From assembly GCA_030670905.1 (NCBI GenBank), contig DAOVAR010000005.1:1-34011 (forward strand): 34,011 nt of DNA, read 5' to 3'. This document shows, in pieces, positions 7,672-17,230 of the stretch; the stretch's first letter is position 1; each line of letters begins with the position of its first letter. The notes beneath the pieces are model-generated. The model was given only the letters and a program-made list of their open reading frames with translations. It was not told the DNA's origin and ran no database searches. Position numbers and translations under genes: made by a program. The DNA comes from Candidatus Bipolaricaulota bacterium. Its GTDB lineage: Bacteria > Bipolaricaulota > Bipolaricaulia > UBA7950 > UBA9294.

Positions 7672-8029
7672 TGGTGGAGGTGGCGGGATTTGAACCCGCG
7701 TCCGAAGATAGCGCCACTTAGCATCTACAAGCTTAGAGTCGTATTTTAAGTTTGGTCAATACCCTCCTACGACCAGGATGATATCTACCTAGCTTCCGAA
7801 GATTCATCGTGTCCGCGGGAAGCACGGGACGCGATATACCCGCTTTTGTGACGCCTGATTGAAGCTTGCGGGCAGCTCCAGCAGACGGCCGCCTAGTTTA
7901 AACTATAGGCAGGAACAGAAAATGCGTAGTTGTTTTCCGCATTTAATTGTTTATTCGCTGGTTTTAGGAGATAGCGAATGCTCCGCTTGCAGCCTTGCTT
8001 TACTAACTCCGTCGAATCCATTCACCCCC
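7672..8029 (-). ncRNA. ssrA: Transfer-messenger RNA (tmRNA)
   Basis: Reverse complement starts GGGGGUGAAUGGAUUCGACGGAGUUAGUAAAGC and ends GGGUUCAAAUCCCGCCACCUCCACCA. The acceptor stem GGGGGUG pairs with CACCUCC and CCA is encoded. Confidence 0.95.
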
Positions 8030-8111
8030 ATGTCAATGATCCAGTTTGATTATACCTTTTTTCGCGGGGCTTGGCAAACGGGTCATATAATGTGTTATCA
8101 TGTAACTAGAG

Positions 8112-9671
8112 ATGAACTATGCATTAGTCATTATAACTATTGTATTTGCGAGTGGAATCGGACTAGGCATGATGCTTGAGTGCGCCCGCAGTTTGCCGTT
8201 TCTCTATTGGCTAGCAGTGGGAATGACAGTCTGCTGCATAATTCTGGCTCGTTGGAAGGGTTTTCTCGTGGTTGGTTCGCTTGTTGTGGTTGGGATCCTA
8301 GGATTGATGCGCTTCAGGGCCACAGAGCGATCGTTTGAAAGACTTTATGAACGAGCATCGCATCTTAATGAGGTCATTGGAACAGTTGTTTCGTATCCCA
8401 ACATAAGCGAGCAATACATTTCGTTCATATTCGATCCGGACAATATCCCAGCCAAGATCCGGGTAACATGGTTTGGAGAAGCGAAGCATCTAGCGGAACA
8501 AAGCATCTACTATGGTGATCGGCTTCGACTAATTGGGAGAACGAGCGTGCCGGACCAGTTTGCCGATTTCGATTATCGCGGTTACCTTGCCCGTCAAGGC
8601 ATCTTTGCGGTCATGACGATCAGTGAAGGTAAAGACAAAGTAACAAAATTGGGTGTGGGGAGAAGCTATCTATTACGTCTCGGCGATTTGCTTCGGCATC
8701 GTTTGTTGGCGCGGCTTGATCAAAGTCTCTCCCCAGCTGAGTCAAGTTTGGCGCACGGACTTCTGCTTGGAGATCGTACCGCCCTTGTTCCACAAATAGA
8801 AGAGAGCTTCCGCCAAACCGGATTGATGCATTTGCTTGCTGTTTCCGGCCTTCACCTTGGGATCTTCCTTGCCGGGCTGTGGTTTGTTCTGCGAACGCTG
8901 AGGTTGCGGCCAGCAGTAAGTTATCCCATTGTTGGGCTGGCTGTCGCCATAATTGTGTGGGTCATCGGCCCTCGCGTCAGTCTATTGCGCGCGGGTATCC
9001 TTTTTAGTTTTCTGGCTATGGGAAGTGTGCTTGCAGATTTCGGAATCATACTGCGGCGTTGGGTGAATCCGCTTCAAGGACTTGCCGCAGCCGCTCTAAT
9101 CATCCTTGGTTTCAGGCCCAATTCACTGTGGGATGCTGGTTTCCAACTAAGTTTTTCTGCTACCGCGTCAATTATCCTTGTCTGTAGCCCGAGATTTGGC
9201 TTACGAGACTGGACACATCGTGTAGCGGAACGTGTTCCGTTCTTCTCCAAACCGGTGAGCTATGTACTTACTCTTCTAGTTGTTTCGATAGCAGCTCAAG
9301 CTGGTACTACACCTTTTCTTGTGTATCACTTCGGCACGCTCTATCCGTTTGTCCTTATATCAAATCTTGTCGCCATTCCACTCGCCACTTGTGTGCTTTG
9401 GATAGGGCTTTCGTTTGGTATTCTTCTCTTGCCGCAACTGCTGTTACCAATAAGTAGAATGCTTCAATTTACTTTGGGCCTGCTAATTGCTGTGGTGGAC
9501 ATGCTTTCCCGCATTCCGTTAAGTGCTCTTGTCGTTCCTGCTTGGATGGGAGTGTGGCTGGGTGGGCTTGTGTTTTTCTTGTTCGAAGTGGCGGTCTACT
9601 CCTGTGATGAATTGTCTTCCACGCGGTACTCAACGTCAATTATCTCTTCCTTATTGGGCTTCGAGACGTGA
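8112..9671 (+). CDS. comEC: ComEC/Rec2-family DNA uptake channel protein (no C-terminal metallo-beta-lactamase domain visible)
   Basis: 519 aa. HGLLLGDRTALVPQIEESFRQTGLMHLLAVSGLHLGIF is the ComEC competence-domain signature. Multiple TM segments. Confidence 0.88.
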   Translation: MNYALVIITIVFASGIGLGMMLECARSLPFLYWLAVGMTVCCIILARWKGFLVVGSLVVVGILGLMRFRATERSFERLYERASHLNEVIGTVVSYPNISEQYISFIFDPDNIPAKIRVTWFGEAKHLAEQSIYYGDRLRLIGRTSVPDQFADFDYRGYLARQGIFAVMTISEGKDKVTKLGVGRSYLLRLGDLLRHRLLARLDQSLSPAESSLAHGLLLGDRTALVPQIEESFRQTGLMHLLAVSGLHLGIFLAGLWFVLRTLRLRPAVSYPIVGLAVAIIVWVIGPRVSLLRAGILFSFLAMGSVLADFGIILRRWVNPLQGLAAAALIILGFRPNSLWDAGFQLSFSATASIILVCSPRFGLRDWTHRVAERVPFFSKPVSYVLTLLVVSIAAQAGTTPFLVYHFGTLYPFVLISNLVAIPLATCVLWIGLSFGILLLPQLLLPISRMLQFTLGLLIAVVDMLSRIPLSALVVPAWMGVWLGGLVFFLFEVAVYSCDELSSTRYSTSIISSLLGFET

Positions 9672-10000
9672 ACTTGCTTGAGTCCGAGGCGCCAGAAAAG
9701 TAGCGTAATTCCGCAGGCATCGCTAAGGAGACCGGGAAGGATGAGAAGGACGCTAGCAAGAGGAAGGATGAGTTCGTGCTGCATGAGGACTGTCTTGAGC
9801 GAGAACTTTCCCTTCAGGAATAGCATGAGCATCATGGACAGAACAGGTCGTCGACTTAGCCTGATGATAACCAGTCCAAGAATAGCTGTAAGCAGGATTA
9901 TCCCCAGTACCGAACCACTGCCAACTGCTTGGGCAAGCTTGATAAGCGTGACAAGTTCGACACACGCAAAAAGAAATACGACTATTGGCATCCTCTTCAC
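9596..10000 (-). CDS. fxsA: FxsA-family membrane protein
   Basis: 134 aa. FxsA-type TM layout with LILPGLLSDACGITLL (PGxxTDxxGxxL motif). Confidence 0.85.
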   Translation of the reverse strand: MKRMPIVVFLFACVELVTLIKLAQAVGSGSVLGIILLTAILGLVIIRLSRRPVLSMMLMLFLKGKFSLKTVLMQHELILPLASVLLILPGLLSDACGITLLFWRLGLKQVHVSKPNKEEIIDVEYRVEDNSSQE

Positions 10001-10108
10001 CTTGGACGATCATAGCAGAAGAAACTATGGTTCACAAGACGGGGGATTTGGAATAAGAGGGTATGAGAATGTTGTGTATATGTAGACATTCATCTAAGAT
10101 TCTAGGCA

Positions 10109-11206
10109 ATGAAAAGAACAGATTCTGAATACTTAGTTGGACTTAACCTAATTTCTGGACTTTCACCGCGAAGGCTAGTCACCCTTCTTGATCACTTCTC
10201 ATCTCCAGAAGAGATTTGGCTTGCCTCGGTCAAAGAGATCTCGAGTCTGCCTGGTTTTCATGGTGTGGCGAACGAGGTTGCCAGTGGACGTAGCGAAGAG
10301 AAGCTTGATAATGAGCTCGAGCTGGCAACAAAACTAGATCTAAGTATAACTACACTTATTGATCAAGATTACCCGGTATCTCTGCGTGAAATTGAGGTAC
10401 CACCAACCGTGCTCTATATGAAGGGACGCAAGAGCATCGATACTACCCGTACGATTGCCATTGTGGGAACACGGCGTAGCAGTGGGTATGGAAGAGCTAT
10501 TGGCAAGCGACTGGCGCGTGAATTGGGGGCTATTGGGCTTGTTGTTGTGAGTGGCCTAGCTGTAGGGATAGACACTGCAGTCCACCACGGCGCCCTGGAG
10601 GCGCAGGCACACACTGTTGCCGTTCTTGGTTCGGGGTTCAACCATATATATCCGGCAGCAAATGTAAGTCTGGCGGAGAGAATTGGCGAGACGGGAACAG
10701 TTGTGAGCGAGTATCCTGTGGATACCAAGCCAGCGAAGTGGACCTTCCCACAGCGCAATCGAGTACTTTCCGGTCTGTCGCGAGGAGTAGTGGTAGTAGA
10801 AGCTGGTGTGCGCAGCGGCGCTCTGATCACGGCGCGTTTCGCGCTAGAGCAGGGGCGTGAGGTACTTGCAGTACCTGGTAATTTGACTAGCACGTCGAGT
10901 GTTGGGTCAAATCGTCTAATCAAGGATGGGGCCAAGCTTGTGGAAACCGTGGATGATATTGTCCAGGAATTCCCTGATTTGTGTCGCCTAAATGAGAACT
11001 CGTTAGTAAAGAAAGGCAAAAGGATTTCACTTTCCGAGGCACAGCAGCGTGTTTACGACCTTGTCGGGGTTGAAGCGATGCACATTGACGATATCATTGA
11101 TCGAGGGAATCTTTCCCTGAGCGAGGCTTCGTATAGCCTTCTGGCGCTGCAAATGGAGAATCTGATCCAGGAAGTAGAGGGAAGGCGTTACATTAGAATT
11201 CGGTAG
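10109..11206 (+). CDS. dprA: DNA processing protein DprA (Smf)
   Basis: IVGTRRSSGYGRAIGKRLARELGAIGLVVVSGLAVGIDTAVHHGALE, EYPVDTKPAKWTFPQRNRVLSGLSRGVVVVEAGVRSGALITARFALEQGREVLAVPGN; C-terminal winged helix. Confidence 0.97.
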   Translation: MKRTDSEYLVGLNLISGLSPRRLVTLLDHFSSPEEIWLASVKEISSLPGFHGVANEVASGRSEEKLDNELELATKLDLSITTLIDQDYPVSLREIEVPPTVLYMKGRKSIDTTRTIAIVGTRRSSGYGRAIGKRLARELGAIGLVVVSGLAVGIDTAVHHGALEAQAHTVAVLGSGFNHIYPAANVSLAERIGETGTVVSEYPVDTKPAKWTFPQRNRVLSGLSRGVVVVEAGVRSGALITARFALEQGREVLAVPGNLTSTSSVGSNRLIKDGAKLVETVDDIVQEFPDLCRLNENSLVKKGKRISLSEAQQRVYDLVGVEAMHIDDIIDRGNLSLSEASYSLLALQMENLIQEVEGRRYIRIR

Positions 11207-11220
11207 GAGGTACTAGCAAG

Positions 11221-11670
11221 ATGAATGCACAGCGTACGCTGGTTTTGTGCAAGCCAGATACCGTTCAAAGGCAACTTGTCGGAATGGTTATTTCGCGCTT
11301 GGAGGAAAAAGGGCTGAAAATTATCGGAATGAAAATGCTGCGTGTTGATGAGGATCTTGCGCGACAACAGTATCAGGAACATGTCGAGAAAGCATTCTTT
11401 TCTGATCTTATATCATTCATAACTGCTTCTCCTGTTGTGGCGATAGCTGTCGAGGGAAACAACGCAGTTGAGGTTGTGCGCCGGCTGATGGGTGCAACCA
11501 ATCCACAAGATGCTGCGGTAGGGACGATTCGGGGCGATTTTGGCCTTGATCTTACAAAGAATATGGTCCATGGCTCCGATTCGCTTGGTTCAGCCAAGCG
11601 TGAACTTGCCCTTTTCTTTTCCCAAGAGGAGTTGCAGGATTATTCCCTTGAGCTTGAGGCATGGCTGTAG
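11221..11670 (+). CDS. ndk: Nucleoside diphosphate kinase
   Basis: TLVLCKPDTVQRQLVG, MGATNPQDAAVGTIRGDFG, NMVHGSDSLGSAKREL. Confidence 0.97.
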   Translation: MNAQRTLVLCKPDTVQRQLVGMVISRLEEKGLKIIGMKMLRVDEDLARQQYQEHVEKAFFSDLISFITASPVVAIAVEGNNAVEVVRRLMGATNPQDAAVGTIRGDFGLDLTKNMVHGSDSLGSAKRELALFFSQEELQDYSLELEAWL

Positions 11671-11707
11671 ATTGACGAGCTGTAGTTAGTGAATTAGGGA
11701 GGAGTCG

Positions 11708-14326
11708 ATGGAGCTCTCCAGGCGCTATGATCCTACAGAGGTAGAAGAGAAGCTTTGCCGTTTCTGGGAAGAGGGAGGATTCTTTCACGCGGATGTAGAT
11801 TTAGCACAGCAGAAACGGTTCTCTATGGTGATTCCACCGCCAAATATTACCTCAGCGATGCACATAGGCAACGCCCTTCAATATACACTATACGATGTAA
11901 TAGTTCGCTACAAACGAATGGATGGTTATGTTACGTGCTGGTTTCCTGGCATGGACCACGCGGGGATTGCCACTCAGAATGTGGTGGAGCGTGAGCTGGC
12001 CAAGAAGGGAATCACCCGACATGATCTTGGTCGCGAGGAGTTTGTAAAACGCGTATGGGAATGGAAAGAGCGTTACGGTGGGCACATTCAACAACAGATG
12101 AGAGCGCTTGGTACTTCACCTGATTGGCGCCGAGAGCGATTTACTCTTGATGAAGGACTCTCCCGCGCTGTACGCGAGGTGTTTGTCCGCCTGTATGGAG
12201 AGAACAAGATCTATAGAGGAGAGCGGATGATCAACTGGTGCCCACGTTGTCAGACAGCTCTTTCTGATATTGAAGTAACACATTACGAAAAACCAGGGAA
12301 TCTTTACACGATCCGTTATCCATTGACTGAACCGGGCGAGGCAGTTGAGATTGCTACCACGCGACCGGAGACAATGCTTGGAGATACTGGCATAGCAGTT
12401 AACCCCAACGATCCCGTACATGCACGATTAATTGGAAAAACAGCTATCCTCCCCCTTTTGGGGCGCGAGCTCCCAATTGTTGCTTCTGAGGAGATCGACC
12501 CTCTGTTTGGAACAGGGATCCTTAAGCTGACACCTGGGCATGATCCAGTCGATTTCGAGATTGGCCGGGAGCACCATCTGCCATCAATAAACATACTGAA
12601 CAGTGATGGAACACTCAACGAGAATGCTGCTTCGTATGCAGGGCTTACTGTAAGCGAGGCACGAAAGTGTATCGTCAAGGCTCTACAGGAAGCTGGGCTG
12701 CTCGTAAAGGTGAAGCCATACCGGCACTCTGTCGGGCACTGCCAGCGTTGTGATACCCCGGTGGAGCCGCTGATTTCGAAGCAATGGTTTGTAAGGATGA
12801 AGGAACTTGCTGCCCCTGCAATCGCAGCTGTTGATTCTAATAAGGTAGAGTTTATCCCCAAGCGTTGGGAGAACGTGTACTTCGAATGGATGGAAAACAT
12901 AAAAGACTGGTGTATCTCCAGGCAGCTGTGGTGGGGTCACCAGATTCCAGTATGGTACTGCGAGAGTTGCGAAGAAACGATTGTCTCACGGGAGGATCCA
13001 ACCTGTTGTCCGAGATGCGAGAGCAAGAAGCTTGCGCAAGATCCAGATGTTCTGGATACATGGTTTAGTTCAGCCTTGTTTCCGTTCTCCGTCATGGGAT
13101 GGCCTGAAAAAACCCCTGAACTTGAGTATTTCTATCCGACCTCACTGTTGATCACGGGGTTCGATATCATCTTCTTCTGGGTGGCGCGCATGATTATGAT
13201 GGGAATTCACTTTGTTGACAAGGTTCCATTTCGTCAAGTGTACATTACACCCCTTGTCGAGGATGAGCACGGGATAAAGATGAGCTCATCCCGCGGAAAC
13301 ACGATTGATCCTTTGGAAGTGAAAAGGGTCTATGGGATGGATGCACTTCGCTTTACCCTGGCCCAATCTTCTTCCAAGGGACGCGGAATGCGACTAGAGG
13401 TACGCGATATTGAAGCAAGTAGAAATTTCTTGAACAAGATCTGGAACATGGCTCGGTTTGTTCTCATGAACTTGGATGATGAACGGCCGCAGTTGCCCGA
13501 AAGTGTGAATGAGCTTGAAGATCGCTTTCTTCTGTCTCGACTCGCTGAAACGATTCAACTGGTCCGCAATAACATCGAGTCATACAACTTCAATCTGGCG
13601 AGCGAGGAGTTATTTGCTTTCATTTGGCACGATTTCTGTGATTGGTATCTTGAGCTCGCAAAGGTAAGGCTTATGTCGCGCGAGGACCACGCGGTGAAGG
13701 CCGTCCTCTATCATGTTCTAAGAACAGTCGTGAAACTGTTGCATCCATTTGTTCCATTCATCAGTGAGGAGATCTGGCACGTTCTTGGCGAGAAACCTAG
13801 TTCTGTCTCCATTACATCATTCCCAAAGGCTACCGTGAGGGATGAGAATGCAGAGGCGGAGATGTCAGTTTTCAAAGAGCTTGTAAACGCTGCGCGGATG
13901 ATTCGATCTGAGCTAAACGTTCCGCAAAAGGCATCGATTGAAGTATTGATAAAGACTGATAGTGCCAAAGTAATAGATCTTGTCAATCAGAAGACGCGAG
14001 CTCTGTGTGCGCTTGTATGTGCCAGAGAAGTAAGGATTTCGGAGAATCTTGTACCACCCGCGGGAGCGGCACGGAAAGTCCTTTCAGTGGCGGAGGTGTT
14101 CATTCCACTAAAGGGATTGATTGATGTTGATGCGGAGCGCGCTCGCCTTAGCGAAGAAGTGGCACAGATGGTGGCTAGTCTTAAGAAGGTAGAGAGAAAC
14201 TTAGCAAATAAAACCTTCCTTGGGCAGGCGCCAGAAGTAGTGATTGCCAAGGAGCGCGCAAAGCAAGACGAATTCTCCTCTAGACTGAGCCGATTACGCG
14301 AGAACCTGACTGCAATAGGGCCTTAA
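11708..14326 (+). CDS. valS: Valyl-tRNA synthetase
   Basis: NITSAMHIGNALQYTLYDVIVRYKRMDG, PGMDHAGIATQNVVE, TRPETMLGDTGIAVNP, IKMSSSRGN, C-terminal coiled-coil arm. Confidence 0.97.
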   Translation: MELSRRYDPTEVEEKLCRFWEEGGFFHADVDLAQQKRFSMVIPPPNITSAMHIGNALQYTLYDVIVRYKRMDGYVTCWFPGMDHAGIATQNVVERELAKKGITRHDLGREEFVKRVWEWKERYGGHIQQQMRALGTSPDWRRERFTLDEGLSRAVREVFVRLYGENKIYRGERMINWCPRCQTALSDIEVTHYEKPGNLYTIRYPLTEPGEAVEIATTRPETMLGDTGIAVNPNDPVHARLIGKTAILPLLGRELPIVASEEIDPLFGTGILKLTPGHDPVDFEIGREHHLPSINILNSDGTLNENAASYAGLTVSEARKCIVKALQEAGLLVKVKPYRHSVGHCQRCDTPVEPLISKQWFVRMKELAAPAIAAVDSNKVEFIPKRWENVYFEWMENIKDWCISRQLWWGHQIPVWYCESCEETIVSREDPTCCPRCESKKLAQDPDVLDTWFSSALFPFSVMGWPEKTPELEYFYPTSLLITGFDIIFFWVARMIMMGIHFVDKVPFRQVYITPLVEDEHGIKMSSSRGNTIDPLEVKRVYGMDALRFTLAQSSSKGRGMRLEVRDIEASRNFLNKIWNMARFVLMNLDDERPQLPESVNELEDRFLLSRLAETIQLVRNNIESYNFNLASEELFAFIWHDFCDWYLELAKVRLMSREDHAVKAVLYHVLRTVVKLLHPFVPFISEEIWHVLGEKPSSVSITSFPKATVRDENAEAEMSVFKELVNAARMIRSELNVPQKASIEVLIKTDSAKVIDLVNQKTRALCALVCAREVRISENLVPPAGAARKVLSVAEVFIPLKGLIDVDAERARLSEEVAQMVASLKKVERNLANKTFLGQAPEVVIAKERAKQDEFSSRLSRLRENLTAIGP

Positions 14327-14327
14327 G

Positions 14328-15608
14328 ATGGATTACATGAGTGCTCGCCAGATCCTGAAAAGCCTGCCTTCTCTTGAGGTCAAGCCAGGATTGGCTAGAA
14401 CTAAACAGCTTCTTGACGCTATTGGTCACCCAGAGAAGTCATTCCCAGCAGTCCACGTGGCGGGAACAAATGGGAAAGGGTCGGTGGTGGCAATGCTGGG
14501 AAGCGTTCTTGGCCGTGCTGGCTACCGAGTGGGGCGTTTTACCTCGCCTGATCTTGTTGATTTTCGTGATCGAATCGCGATCGATAATAAGTGGATTAGC
14601 AGGGAGGAATTAGCCACGATTGTGGAGCAATTGCACTCGCAATTGGCTGGGGAAGACTGTCCGACGTTATTTGAGGCGATGACAGCAATAGCTTTTGAAC
14701 ACTTCTCACGTAACAAGGTTGATATTGCTGTTGTTGAAGCCGGACTTGGCGGTCGATTTGATGCAACAAACGTCGTGGCTCCAATCCTTTGCATACTGAC
14801 TAATGTTGGCCGTGATCACCTCCAAGTATTGGGAAGCTCCCTACTGCGGATCGCTTGGGAGAAGGCCGGGATTGGAAAAGCTCAGGTTCCGTTTCTTGTT
14901 GGGAGGCTTCCCTCCGATGTTGAACAAGTTGTGATAGAAGAATGTCGACGGAGTGAAGCAGTGCTCATCCAGCTTAAGGAACCTGAGATAGAACGGATTG
15001 CCTTTGACTGGGAACATGTTAGCTATAAGATAGCTAAAGGGGACTTACCTAGAAGGATTGATTCCCCCCTCTTGGGTGGTTGCCAGCTGGAGAACCTGAG
15101 AATTACGTTGCAGGGGATTGAGCTTATGAGAAAGGGAGGCTTTGCTATTCCCAACACTGCCGTAGCTCGTGGATTGGCTGAGGTGCAGTGGCCTGGTCGA
15201 TTTGAGGTGATGCAGCGCGGTCCAACAATCGTTCTTGATGGGGCTCATAATCTTCCCGGAATACTCGCGCTGTGCGAGGATGTAAGGCGTTACGTGCCGG
15301 ACAAGAAACACCGCCACCTGCTGTTTGGCGTTCTTGCTGACAAAGAAGTGGTCCCTATTTGCACTACTCTGTTTCCCAGCTTTGAGACGGTTACCCTGAC
15401 CCAATCACATAGCGCCCGCGCAGCATCGGTAAAGGACCTGGCTAAGCTGACCTCTCCACTGAATTCTGTGGTCGTGGAGTCAGCAGATGTGGAGAATGGG
15501 GTGTCTGTGGCTTGCGCGTCGCTAGGCGAAGAAGATTTCCTTCTTATCGCCGGATCAATTACTATTATCCGTGAAGCGAGACCATGTTTCTTGGGGGGTT
15601 CTGTGTGA
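14328..15608 (+). CDS. folC: Folylpolyglutamate synthase/dihydrofolate synthase
   Basis: HVAGTNGKGSVVAMLGSVL, FTSPDLVDFRDRI, EAGLGGRFDATNVV, LDGAHN. Confidence 0.95.
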   Translation: MDYMSARQILKSLPSLEVKPGLARTKQLLDAIGHPEKSFPAVHVAGTNGKGSVVAMLGSVLGRAGYRVGRFTSPDLVDFRDRIAIDNKWISREELATIVEQLHSQLAGEDCPTLFEAMTAIAFEHFSRNKVDIAVVEAGLGGRFDATNVVAPILCILTNVGRDHLQVLGSSLLRIAWEKAGIGKAQVPFLVGRLPSDVEQVVIEECRRSEAVLIQLKEPEIERIAFDWEHVSYKIAKGDLPRRIDSPLLGGCQLENLRITLQGIELMRKGGFAIPNTAVARGLAEVQWPGRFEVMQRGPTIVLDGAHNLPGILALCEDVRRYVPDKKHRHLLFGVLADKEVVPICTTLFPSFETVTLTQSHSARAASVKDLAKLTSPLNSVVVESADVENGVSVACASLGEEDFLLIAGSITIIREARPCFLGGSV

Positions 15609-16351
15609 TCGGGATTGAAGAGGTAAAAGCGCGAGAGCTTCCGCATCATGTGGCTATTATTATGGACGGAAACGGGCGCTGGGCCGAGCAGCGAGGACTT
15701 GTACGCACTGCCGGTCATCAAGCTGGCGCTCAAGCCGCTGAGCGCTTGATCCGCTTTGTGGGGAGGCAATTGGGGCTAAAACACCTAACCTTATTTGCTT
15801 TCTCTGTTGAGAACTGGAATCGCCCTCCCGCCGAAGTGGATTTCCTAATGGATCTTCTGGAGCAATTCATTGCAGAGAAGCTGCAGGAGTTCATTGGCGA
15901 AGGGGTTCGTCTTTGCGTATCCGGCGATGTGAAAGGACTTCCTGTTCGTGTACGAGAGACCATTGCTCGGGCGATTGGAGAGACAGCGAAGAATGATCGT
16001 CTGAATCTGAACATCGCTTTGAATTATGGTTCGAGACAGGAGATCCTTGGTGCCTGTCAAATGATTGCTCGGGCGGTACAGCTGGGAGAGCTTGATTTGA
16101 AGATGCTTGACTTAGAGGTATTCTCTAAATTCTTGTATACCAAGGACATTCCCGACCCTGACCTGATTATTCGCACAAGTGGTGAAATGCGGCTGTCCAA
16201 CTTCCTTCTCTGGCAAGCTGCATATTCAGAGCTCTACTTCACAGATACTCTGTGGCCGGATTTCGCTCCAGAGGAGCTGTTGAGCGCCATTGCTGCCTAT
16301 CAGGAGAGAGATCGTCGATTTGGTGCTGTGCCTGAGGGAAACGTAGTATGA
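15605..16351 (+). CDS. uppS: Isoprenyl transferase (undecaprenyl diphosphate synthase)
   Basis: HHVAIIMDGNGRWAEQRG, LTLFAFSVENWNRP, NIALNYGSRQEI, DPDLIIRTSGEMRLSNFLLWQAAYSELYF. GTG start overlaps the folC stop (GTGA). Confidence 0.95.
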   Translation: MIGIEEVKARELPHHVAIIMDGNGRWAEQRGLVRTAGHQAGAQAAERLIRFVGRQLGLKHLTLFAFSVENWNRPPAEVDFLMDLLEQFIAEKLQEFIGEGVRLCVSGDVKGLPVRVRETIARAIGETAKNDRLNLNIALNYGSRQEILGACQMIARAVQLGELDLKMLDLEVFSKFLYTKDIPDPDLIIRTSGEMRLSNFLLWQAAYSELYFTDTLWPDFAPEELLSAIAAYQERDRRFGAVPEGNVV

Positions 16352-17181
16352 ACGTAGTCAAGCGAACTGTGAGTGGTGTTCTTGCTGGAGGAATCGTTTT
16401 TGCGATTCTGTACGCCGGGTCTCGATTTGACATTGAGTGGATCGTAGGAATCCTGATTCTCATCGTTGCGTATCCCGCTGGCGTAGAATACCTGCAATTA
16501 ATGAAGAAGATAGGGATCCCAGTAGCACGGCCAGAATTCCTGATCTGGATCCCGCTTCTCGTTTTTGGGTACGTTGCTCTAGACGGTCGTTACGGTGACG
16601 TGGTTCTTTTTTTGGCAATCAGTTACCAGGTGTTACGCTATCTGGGAGAGCTTCCGCATCGGACCGGCTTCATGCAGGCAATAGCCGGAGTATTCGGCCT
16701 GTTGTACATTCCCTGGTTGCTCAGTTTCTTTTATCTGATCTATAGCAATCTCGGTGTTTCATACACGCTTGTCCTCTTGCTCATGGTCTGGGGGTACGAT
16801 ACAGGTGCTTACGCATTGGGAAGCCTTATTGGTCGTCATCAAGCCTTTCCATATGTTAGTCCCGGAAAGTCGTGGGAGGGAGTGGCCGGAGGATTTGTTA
16901 TGACAGTTGTTGGAGCGCTGCTGGGTAGCTTCATTGCACTAGCTTGGGAGCCGGCTGCTTTTTGGATAGGGTTTCCCCATATCCTTGGCTTGTCGCTTAT
17001 TGTGGGAATGGCTGTCCAGCTTGGTGATGTTTTTGAGTCTAAGCTTAAGAGAGCAGCTGGGGAGAAGGATTCAGGAACCTTTCTTCCTGGGCATGGCGGC
17101 ACACTTGACCGAATTGATGGACTGTTGTTTGCTTTGCCTGTTTTCTTCTTCTATTACCACCATATTCTTCGCCTCATGTAA
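16348..17181 (+). CDS. cdsA: Phosphatidate cytidylyltransferase
   Basis: C-terminal LGDVFESKLKRAAGEKDSGTFLPGHGGTLDRIDGLLFALPVFFF is the CdsA signature. 4-bp ATGA overlap with uppS. Confidence 0.95.
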   Translation: MNVVKRTVSGVLAGGIVFAILYAGSRFDIEWIVGILILIVAYPAGVEYLQLMKKIGIPVARPEFLIWIPLLVFGYVALDGRYGDVVLFLAISYQVLRYLGELPHRTGFMQAIAGVFGLLYIPWLLSFFYLIYSNLGVSYTLVLLLMVWGYDTGAYALGSLIGRHQAFPYVSPGKSWEGVAGGFVMTVVGALLGSFIALAWEPAAFWIGFPHILGLSLIVGMAVQLGDVFESKLKRAAGEKDSGTFLPGHGGTLDRIDGLLFALPVFFFYYHHILRLM

Positions 17182-17230
17182 ATAGAGCTGGTCTAGCTGA
17201 TGGCCACTAGTAGTTTGGGCGGAGGTCAGT

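Noticed and set aside
7859-8179. Plus-strand 106-aa ORF MKLAGSSSRRPPSLNY...
   Set aside because: Mostly antisense to ssrA (tmRNA on the minus strand) and then overlaps the comEC start; not a protein gene.
10414-11019. Minus-strand 201-aa ORF inside dprA
   Set aside because: Shadow ORF opposite a clearly conserved gene; Ser/Arg/Thr-rich composition typical of antisense translation.
12316-12900. Minus-strand 194-aa ORF inside valS
   Set aside because: Antisense to conserved ValRS; no motifs.
15290-15769. Minus-strand 159-aa ORF across folC/uppS
   Set aside because: Antisense shadow of two conserved genes.
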